From Sphingomonadales bacterium (GTDB taxonomy: Bacteria > Pseudomonadota > Alphaproteobacteria > Sphingomonadales > Sphingomonadaceae), in assembly GCA_020200935.1 (NCBI GenBank), contig JAIVHR010000099.1:1-6175 (forward strand): a stretch of 6,175 nucleotides of DNA. The letters are read 5' to 3'. Both the position numbers and the translations under genes were made by a program. How positions within the stretch are numbered: position 1 is the stretch's first letter; every line of letters begins with the position of its first letter. Under the pieces are notes generated by a model. The model was not told the DNA's origin. It did no database searches and saw only the letters and a program-made list of their open reading frames with translations. Below are positions 1 to 5,119 of this stretch, piece after piece.

Positions 1-1
1 T

Positions 2-202
2 AACGGACCGGCCGGCATCGAGCTCACCGAAAGCATGGCGATGCTGCCCGCCGCCGCCGTATCGGGCTTCTATTTCGGCCATCCCGAATCGAGCTATTTC
101 GGCGTCGCGACGATCGGCGAGGACCAGCTCGAGGACTATGCCGGGCGCCGCGGCGTCGACATTGAAACCGCGCGCCGCTGGCTGCGGCCGAATCTGGACT
201 GA
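2..202 (+). CDS. metH: Methionine synthase (cobalamin-dependent), C-terminal end, partial
   Basis: The reading frame is open from the left edge and ends with TGA at 200-202, giving the last 66 residues. The text matches the end of the AdoMet-binding reactivation domain of Met[11 protein letters not shown], then [15 protein letters not shown], then [11 protein letters not shown], and the ending RRWLRPNLD, which parallels the E. coli MetH ending with DQVEDYALRKG and ERWLAPNL. In the full enzyme this domain reductively methylates inactive cob(II)alamin using S-adenosylmethionine, keeping cytoplasmic homocysteine-to-methionine methylation running. The catalytic and B12-binding domains lie outside the window. 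Alphaproteobacteria sometimes carry MetH as two separate polypeptides, and this fragment would fit either the full-length form or the B12/reactivation half. The frame shows no damage. No clear terminator hairpin is seen in the 51 bases after the stop. Confidence 0.88.
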   Translation, partial: NGPAGIELTESMAMLPAAAVSGFYFGHPESSYFGVATIGEDQLEDYAGRRGVDIETARRWLRPNLD

Positions 203-227
203 CTTTCGCGTCCGATCGCGGTATCAT
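199..227 (+). promoter_or_regulatory. Possible sigma-70-type promoter for the Cys-rich small protein
   Basis: CTGACT at 199-204 matches TTGACA at four of six positions. It is followed by a 17-base spacer and TATCAT at 222-227, which matches TATAAT at five of six. A start of transcription near 234 would leave a short leader containing the ribosome binding site at 242-248. The -35 element overlaps the metH stop codon. This is a consensus match only, in a high-GC genome where such matches are often weak. Confidence 0.33.
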
Positions 228-253
228 GCCGTCCTCAGGTGGGAGGAGACGCC

Positions 254-673
254 ATGGCCCGCTTTCCGAAGGTGCAAAGCCCGTGTCCCTACCGGGACAG
301 GCTCGCTGCGGTGATGGAGGGCGATTTCTGCCGCATGTGCAAGCGGCAAGTCCACGATCTCACCGCGATGAGCGACGGCGAGCGCAGCGACTTCCTCGCC
401 CGCTGCAGCGACGAGATCTGCGTTTCCTACAGCTTGCGCCCGGCGGTCGCCGCGGTGGCGATGGCGGCGGCGGTCGCGCTTCCGTCGGCGGCGTCCGCCC
501 AGGATGGATCGCCTTTCCCGACGCTCGGCACGCCGACGCCGGCTTCGCTCTACATCATCGTCGGCGGCATCAAGGATCTCGATGCCGTCGAATATGTCGA
601 GGACGGTACGGATGACGAGCTGGCGGAATTGCCGGTGACCTATGAAATGCCGACCGATCCCATCGAAGACTGA
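254..673 (+). CDS. Small Cys-rich membrane or exported protein with acidic C-terminal module
   Basis: I cannot give this 139-residue protein a known function. The start at 254 is chosen because GGAGGAG (242-248) sits five bases upstream; a GTG at 239 is in frame but lies before that site. Residues 1-62 form a Cys-rich domain with C11, C26-x2-C29, H34, C51 and C56, including the phrase FCRMCKRQVHDLTAMSDGE. This closely resembles a short N-terminal zinc-finger-like segment I recall at the start of many Bacteroidota proteins (FCxxCxKxVxDFTxMSDEE). It probably binds metal or forms disulfides. Residues 63-82 are a hydrophobic Ala/Val helix ending in AASAQ, which looks like an internal signal sequence with a signal peptidase I site near 82/83. 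The remaining 57 residues are acidic and carry the motif IKDLDA followed by AELPVTYE. The next gene has the same helix ending and C-terminal module without the Cys domain. The topology would be Cys domain inside, acidic tail in the periplasm, possibly released by cleavage. Confidence 0.8.
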   Translation: MARFPKVQSPCPYRDRLAAVMEGDFCRMCKRQVHDLTAMSDGERSDFLARCSDEICVSYSLRPAVAAVAMAAAVALPSAASAQDGSPFPTLGTPTPASLYIIVGGIKDLDAVEYVEDGTDDELAELPVTYEMPTDPIED

Positions 674-699
674 CAGCGAAGCGGCTGCGACGCGCGCTA

Positions 700-717
700 G
701 AATGATATGAATCATTC
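700..717. promoter_or_regulatory. Perfect 7-bp inverted repeat, candidate operator
   Basis: GAATGAT (700-706) and ATCATTC (711-717) are exact inverted copies separated by four bases. The site lies in an unusually AT-rich patch of the 107-base gap before the small exported protein at 781, where a dimeric regulator could act. It superficially resembles a Fur box (AATGAT and ATCATT halves), but the spacing differs from the classical 19-bp Fur sequence. It is 63 bases upstream of the next start codon and too weak and too AT-rich to be a good terminator. The role is inferred from position and symmetry only. Confidence 0.35.
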
Positions 718-780
718 ATTTCGAGCGTGACTAACGCAACTTTATTTGCTACGCAGAGCCCTTCGAGAAAGGAAAATAAC

Positions 781-1026
781 ATGAAGCAGCTCTTGAAAAT
801 GGGAACCCTTCCGCTGGCGGCCGGGCTGGTCGCGATCGCGGTGCCGACGGCGGCATCGGCGCAGGCGCCGACCGGGACGCGGATCAGCGTACCGAGCGAG
901 GTGATTCTGGTGATCGGCGCGATCAAGGATCCCGATGCGCCGGCACCGGTGATCGACGAAGCAGCGGACAGTGATCTGCCCGAGCTGCCGGTCCAGTTCG
1001 ACGAGGAACCCGTCGAGGGCTCGTGA
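781..1026 (+). CDS. Small secreted acidic protein, paralogue of the preceding C-terminal module
   Basis: An 81-residue protein of unknown function. The ATG at 781 is preferred because AAAGGAAA (768-775) lies just upstream and the product then begins with a regular signal peptide: MKQLLK, a hydrophobic stretch, and TAASAQ with likely cleavage after residue 27. A GTG at 727 is in frame but would bury the signal peptide. The mature chain is about 54 residues, has about a dozen Asp/Glu and no Cys, and contains VIGAIKDPDA and LPELPVQFDEE. These parallel VGGIKDLDA and LAELPVTYE in the protein encoded upstream, with a one-residue gap. DNA identity is also visible around the IKD motif, so the two modules are probably duplicates. 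It may be periplasmic. It could be transcribed with its neighbour or from the AT-rich 107-base gap. Its stop is only six bases from the stop of the opposing transglutaminase-like gene. Confidence 0.78.
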   Translation: MKQLLKMGTLPLAAGLVAIAVPTAASAQAPTGTRISVPSEVILVIGAIKDPDAPAPVIDEAADSDLPELPVQFDEEPVEGS

Positions 1027-1032
1027 TCCGGG

Positions 1033-2263
1033 CTATTCGCTCGGCTGCGGCCTGACCTCGGTCATCGCTTCCCATTCGAGCAGGCTCGCCAGCTGGCTGG
1101 CGGCGAAGATCGACCGTGCGTCGCCGTCGCCGATCGTCAGCGCGATATGCGTCGAATCGAATGTATCGAGCGCGAGATCGAAGCTGCGCCATTCGCCGTC
1201 GACGAAGGCCAGGGTCCAGCTATGCGGCATGAAACTGTTGGTGACGCCGTGATAGCTGGCGCGCGAATAGACGAGGCCGCTCGCCACCAAGGTCGGGATG
1301 CCCGCCGCGCGGCCGAGCGCCGCCAGTAAAACCGCCGATTCGGTGCAATCGCCGGCGCCGCGATCGAGCGCTTCGAGCGCCGAGAAATGCCCGGCGAAAT
1401 CGATTTCGTCGAGATAGGGCCGGGCGGTGCGGCGCAACAGCTCCATCTTCTCCGCATCGGTTATCGGCAGGAAACCGACCGGCGCGCCGATATCGCGCAG
1501 CCGCGGATGATCGCTCTGCAGCCAGGCCGTCGCGCGCCGCGCAGCCGCGAGGCTTTCCTCGTCCGAAGCCAATCCCGGCCCGCAACCCGCGCAAATGTCG
1601 ATCGTCACCGCGACGCCGTCGGAAGCCGCGCGCTGCTCGCCGGTTTCGGGCACCGGAAAAGCCATGCCGGGGGCGAAGCGGAAGCGATAGCGGATATGGC
1701 CGTCCATCGCCGAGGCGGGAATGCGGTAGGGCGCCCGGACCAGCGCGCCCTGCACCAGCTGATAGGGCTCCTGCAGCTGCCGCGCCGTTTCGCGGTCGGT
1801 CAGCCGAAAGACTATGTTGGTGCCGAACATCGGTTGGGTCACCTCGACGATCCGGCCTTCGGCATCGACGGTAAGCCTCGCAATGGCGCGCAGATGCTCG
1901 CCGTCATAGGATCGGCGCACCAGCGGGCGAAGTCCTTCCCCGCCGGGCGATGCGCCGGCCACCGCTTCGATGACCATCCGCTCGACCGCCATCGCGCCAA
2001 GGTTGAAATTTTCGAATTCGAGCGGCGGATCACTGTCGGGGTTCCAGGTTTCGAGCAGCCAGGCGCCCGAATCGAAATAGAACGCTCTCTTCGCGGATCC
2101 GCTGGCCGTCGCCATCCTCACTCACCTGCTGCGAGGCATGGCCGATCCGCTGGCCGTCGGCGGTAAGAATCGTGAACCAGTGCGTCGATTCGTCGGCCGC
2201 CCGGGCCGAATGTCCGGTGACAGCGAGCAACAATGCCAGCGCAAAAGGCAGCAATCGTCCCAG
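1033..2263 (-). pseudogene. Secreted transglutaminase-like protein, frameshifted
   Basis: Two overlapping minus-strand frames make one protein of about 409 residues if a single base is removed. The N-terminal frame gives a signal peptide (GRLLPFALALLLAVTGHSARA) and then HWFTILTADGQRIGHASQQV, the usual opening of exported transglutaminase-like proteins. It stops at 2030. The other frame, open from 2121 to the stop at 1033, holds the rest, including the transglutaminase core. The catalytic triad is intact: Cys in GAGDCTE (about residue 306), His in PHSWT (about 347) and Asp in SFDLALD (about 362). The likely slip is the run of four G at 2038-2041 (CCCC on the coding strand), since dropping one C joins NLEP to DSDPPLEFENF. 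Enzymes of this fold cleave or form amide bonds; the substrate is unknown. No ATG fits. CTG at 2263, seven bases after GGGAG (2271-2275), makes the best start, and TTG at 2254 is an alternative. It could be decay, a sequencing error, or (less likely) +1 frameshifting at CCCC. Confidence 0.78.
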
Positions 2264-2352
2264 AATCCGTCTCCCGCACCCGCATTAACCCTCAAATTGC
2301 GGTGATTTTAACCCGCTTCGCTGCAAAGGTGTATGGCCCATTGGAGGTTGTG

Positions 2353-3288
2353 ATGCGCATATTTCTCGTCGCGATGCTCGCCGCGCTCGCCGTGGCGCCG
2401 CCGATCGCCGCCCAGAGGCAGGCGCCCTTCACCATTGCCGAGACCGGCGAAGGCTTTGCACGGCTCCAGGATGCCGTCGATGCGATCGGCGGCGGCCAGG
2501 GCACGATAGCCATCGCCGCCGGCCGCTACCGTCAATGCGCCGTGCAGGATCATGGCGGCATCCATTATCGCGCGAATTCGCCGGGCAGCGCCGTATTCAG
2601 CGGCGCCGCCTGCGAGGGCAAGGCGGCGCTGGTGCTGCGGGGCCGCTCGGCGCGGGTCGAGGGGCTGGTCTTCGAGGGGATCGCCGTCGCCGATCGCAAC
2701 GGCGCCGGCATCCGCATCGAGGAGGGCGATCTCGAGGTCCTCGATAGCGTCTTCCGCGACAGCCAGCAGGGCATCCTTTCGGCCAGCGATCCCGATGCGA
2801 CGATCCGCATCGACCGCTCGACCTTTTCGGGCCTCGGCCGTTGCGACGAGGATTATAGCTGCGCGCATTCGATCTATGTCGGCGGCTATGGCGCGCTCGA
2901 AGTGACGCGCTCGCGCTTCGAGCGGGGGCGCGGCGGGCATTACGTCAAGAGCCGCGCGGCGCGGGTAAGAATCGCCGATTCGAGCTTCGACGACAGCCGC
3001 GGCAGCGCGACCAACTATATGATCGACCTTCCCGCGGGCGCGACCGGGCTGATCGCCGGCAACGTCTTCGTCCAGGGCCGCGACAAGGAGAATTACAGCG
3101 CCTTCATCGCGGTCGGCGCCGAAGATATTCGCAATGCCAGCGCCGGGCTCGAGATCGGCGGCAACAGCGCGGGCTTCGTGCCGGGCCTTTCGCGCGCCAG
3201 CGTCTTCGTCGCCGATTGGACCGGCGAGCCGCTGCGGCTGGCGCAAAACAGCCTCGCGCCCGGTCTGACGCCCTTCGAGCGGCGGTAA
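2353..3288 (+). CDS. Secreted right-handed parallel beta-helix repeat protein
   Basis: A 311-residue protein. ATG at 2353 is chosen over in-frame codons from 2233 because GGAGG (2343-2347) lies five bases upstream and a signal peptide follows directly (residues 1-20, ending PPIAAQ). After FTIAETGEGFARLQDAVDAI, which resembles the opening of pectate-lyase-like helices, the chain is a series of short turns with alternating small, hydrophobic and Asn/Asp residues (for example LVLRGRSARVEGLVFEGI and LEVLDSVFRDSQQGI), typical of the beta-helix fold. More specific signs are HSIYVGG (from H172), GHYVKSRA (H196) and NYMIDLPAG (from N221), then GNVFVQG. I recall this order from a family of exported beta-helix proteins in sphingomonads. 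Such folds usually bind or cut polysaccharides, but no lyase or epimerase active site can be assigned here. Cysteines near residues 60, 86, 162 and 169 could form disulfides. The gene diverges from the transglutaminase-like gene across about 90 bases and is followed by a paired-hairpin repeat that may end its transcript. Confidence 0.86.
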   Translation: MRIFLVAMLAALAVAPPIAAQRQAPFTIAETGEGFARLQDAVDAIGGGQGTIAIAAGRYRQCAVQDHGGIHYRANSPGSAVFSGAACEGKAALVLRGRSARVEGLVFEGIAVADRNGAGIRIEEGDLEVLDSVFRDSQQGILSASDPDATIRIDRSTFSGLGRCDEDYSCAHSIYVGGYGALEVTRSRFERGRGGHYVKSRAARVRIADSSFDDSRGSATNYMIDLPAGATGLIAGNVFVQGRDKENYSAFIAVGAEDIRNASAGLEIGGNSAGFVPGLSRASVFVADWTGEPLRLAQNSLAPGLTPFERR

Positions 3289-3300
3289 AAAAAGAACAAT

Positions 3301-3391
3301 CCGTTCGGGCTGAGCTTGTCGAAGCCCTGCTTTTCTTCCTCTTCCACAAAAAGGAAGAAGGACAGCCCTTCGACAAGCTCAGGGCGAACGG
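3301..3391. repeat. Paired-hairpin intergenic repeat (REPIN-like), copy 1
   Basis: Two 29-base arms (3301-3329 and 3363-3391) are inverted copies that differ at four positions. Each arm also folds on itself: GGGCT/AGCCC at 3307-3311 and 3323-3327, and GCCCT/AGGGC at 3365-3369 and 3381-3385, each with an 11-base loop. The 33-base centre is partly self-complementary as well (TTCTTCCT with AGGAAGAA). The core word GAGCTTGTCGAAG is one I recall as very frequent in sphingomonad genomes. The element starts 12 bases after the stop of the beta-helix gene and ends 47 bases before the sulfatase start, so it may also act as a terminator or a transcript-stabilising structure. Confidence 0.85.
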
Positions 3392-3438
3392 AATTCACAT
3401 CGATTGACTTGCCCCTTCGTTTCGGGGGAGAAACGGGC

Positions 3439-5000
3439 ATGGGGAGGGTGATCGGGGCATTGCTGGTTGTCTGCGCGCTCGCCGCGCCGGCCACCCTGCT
3501 CGCCCAGGCCGAGCCGCTCCGCCGTCCCAACATCGTCCTGATCCTTGCCGACGATGTCGGCTTCACCGATCTTGGCGCCTATGGCAGCGAGATCGCGACG
3601 CCCAATATCGACGCGCTCGCCCGGCGCGGCATGATCTTCACCAATTTCCACGCAACCCCGATGTGCGCGCCGTCGCGCGCGATGCTGATGACCGGCATCG
3701 ACAGCCATGCCGCGGGGATCGGGAACCTGCCCGAAACGACGCCCGAGGAGCATCGCGGCTCGCCGGCCTATCTGGGGCGGCTGCGGCCCGGTGTGCGGAC
3801 GATCGCCGAGCGGCTGCGGGCGGCCGGCTACCGCACCTACATGACCGGCAAGTGGCATCTCGGCCATACCGCCGACACGCTGCCGCGCGCTCGCGGCTTC
3901 GATCGCAGCTTCATCCTCGATGCGACCGGCGCCGACAATTGGGAGCACCGGCCCTATCTCCCCTATTATGACCGCGCCGAATGGTACGAGGATGGCGAGG
4001 CGGCGCATGAGCTGCCGGAGGATTTCTATTCGAGTGAATTCCTCGTCGACCGGCTGATCCGCTATCTCGGGCGCGGGCGCGCGGGTCGGCCCTTCTTCGC
4101 CTATCTCGCCTTCCAAGCGATCCACATTCCGGTCCAGGCGCCGCGCGAATTCACCGAGCGCTATGCCGGCCGCTATGACGATGGCTGGCAGGCGCTGCGC
4201 GAGACACGGCACCGGGCGGCGATCGCGCGCGGACTCTTTCCGGAGGATGCGCCGCTGCGCGCCATGCGTCCCGAGATGCGCGACTGGGACGAGCTCAGCG
4301 ATGAGGACCGCGGCTGGTATGCCCAGGCGATGGCAGTCAATGCCGGGATGCTAGAGGCGATGGACCATCATCTCGGCCGGCTGATCGATTATCTGCGCCA
4401 GTCGGGCGAGTATGAGAATACGATCTTCATCATCACCTCGGATAACGGCCCCGAAGGCGCGCTGCCGACGGCTTCTTTGTCGATGCGGGTCTGGATGCGG
4501 CTGGTCGGCTATTCGACCGAGCGCGAGACGCTGGGCGAGCGTGGCAGCTACGGCTTTATCGGCCCCGAATGGGCGAGCGCGGCGGCGAGCCCGCACGATC
4601 TGTTCAAATTCTATGCCGGCGAGGGCGGCACGCGGGTGCCGCTGATCGTCGCCGGGCCGGGCATCGAAACCGGCATGGCGCGCCAGCTTTCGCTGATCAG
4701 CGACATTCCGGCGACGCTGGCCGGGCTCGGCGGCGCCGATGTGGCGGGGACCTCGCCGCCGCGCAGCCCGAACGCTTCGAGGCGATGCAGGCCGGCTATG
4801 CGCGCTGGGCCGATGCCAACGGCGTGCTCGAGATGCCCGAAGGCTACGATCCGCTAAACACGCTGATGACCCACAGCCGCGCCGAGCTGCGGACGCGCTA
4901 TTGGTGGGCCTATCTGGGTGTGCTGGTGCTGGCGGCGGCGATCGTCATCCTGCCGGTGTGGTGGCTGATCCGGCGGAACCGGCGGCGAAATCAAGCATGA
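3439..5000 (+). pseudogene. Arylsulfatase-type sulfatase with out-of-frame internal deletion
   Basis: The frame from ATG 3439 (GGGGGAG at 3424-3430 is the ribosome site) runs to a stop at 4857. It has a signal peptide (residues 1-22, ending TLLAQ) and a sulfatase N-terminal domain. Every active-site residue known from Pseudomonas AtsA has a counterpart: D38 and D39 in LADDVG, C76 and R80 in MCAPSR (the Cys becomes formylglycine), K138 and H140 in GKWHLGH, H229, D335 and N336 in TSDNG, and K390. After GLGGADVAG (about 4748) the frame turns to Pro/Arg-rich nonsense. Another frame picks up at 4749 with DLAAAQPERFEAM, then NGVLEMPEGYDPL and a C-terminal membrane helix (WWAYLGVLVLAAAIV) followed by an Arg-rich tail, ending at 5000. 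In the family, roughly 100 residues separate these points, including GRS, GDWKL and LYDL-DPGE motifs. All are missing, so this is a deletion, with length equal to 1 modulo 3. The ancestral enzyme would have been a membrane-anchored periplasmic sulfatase removing sulfate from organic esters. Confidence 0.85.
4738..4752 (+). other. Deletion junction in the sulfatase gene
   Basis: Frame 1 reads GADVAG up to about 4748, and the conserved C-terminal text DLAAAQPERF begins at 4749 in another frame. The family motifs expected in between are absent. The exact break cannot be fixed to the base without an intact homologue, because the few bases around GGGGACC can be assigned to either side. No insertion sequence or long repeat is seen at the junction. 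Confidence 0.7.
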
Positions 5001-5012
5001 GGTGCAAAGTTC

Positions 5013-5096
5013 CGTCATGCCGGACTTGATCCGGCATCCAGAGCGACAGGCGACATCGCTTGCGGCCCTGGACCCCGGATCGAGTCCGGGGTGACG
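5013..5096. repeat. Paired-hairpin intergenic repeat (REPIN-like), copy 2, likely bidirectional terminator
   Basis: Arms at 5013-5041 and 5068-5096 are inverted copies with five differences in 29 bases. Each arm holds a perfect 8-bp stem with a five-base loop: ATGCCGGA/TCCGGCAT at 5017-5037 and ACCCCGGA/TCCGGGGT at 5072-5092. The 26-base centre has a short pairing as well (AGCGA with TCGCT). The words CCGGACTTGATCCGG and CCCCGGATC-AGTCCGGGG are ones I recall as common in alphaproteobacterial intergenic repeats. It fills nearly all of the gap between two converging genes (ends at 5000 and 5120), a place where it could stop transcription in both directions, although there is no clear T-run. Confidence 0.86.
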
Positions 5097-5119
5097 ATTA
5101 TTACGGAATCGGAAGTTGC

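Noticed and set aside
700..717. True Fur box
   Set aside because: The half-sites look similar, but the spacing and outer bases do not match the classical 19-bp sequence. It is kept only as an unspecified inverted repeat.
254..1026. Peptide natural-product (RiPP) precursor pair
   Set aside because: The acidic modules could suggest precursor peptides, but they follow Sec-type signal sequences and no maturation enzyme, transporter or protease gene lies in the window.
1387..2166. 259-codon plus-strand open frame opposite the transglutaminase-like gene
   Set aside because: The translation is rich in Arg, His and Gly with no recognisable domain or signal. It mirrors the codon bias of the real gene on the other strand, as is common at high GC.
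2233..2352. Extended start of the beta-helix gene
   Set aside because: It would run over the start of the divergent gene and bury the signal peptide. ATG 2353 has a strong GGAGG five bases upstream.
2308..3246. 312-codon minus-strand open frame opposite the beta-helix gene
   Set aside because: Composition is Ala/Arg/Asp/Gly-rich without motifs, and the plus strand has a signal peptide, a ribosome site and family motifs. It is a shadow frame.
3301..3391. CRISPR array or insertion-sequence end
   Set aside because: There are only two inverted units, with no regularly spaced direct repeats, no spacers and no transposase reading frame nearby.
3316..3438. Extended sulfatase start inside the repeat
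   Set aside because: The extra 41 residues are translated repeat sequence. The ATG at 3439 has a ribosome site and a signal peptide directly after it.
3379..4212. 277-codon minus-strand open frame opposite the sulfatase
   Set aside because: The plus strand carries all sulfatase active-site motifs in order. The opposite frame shows none and has no credible start.
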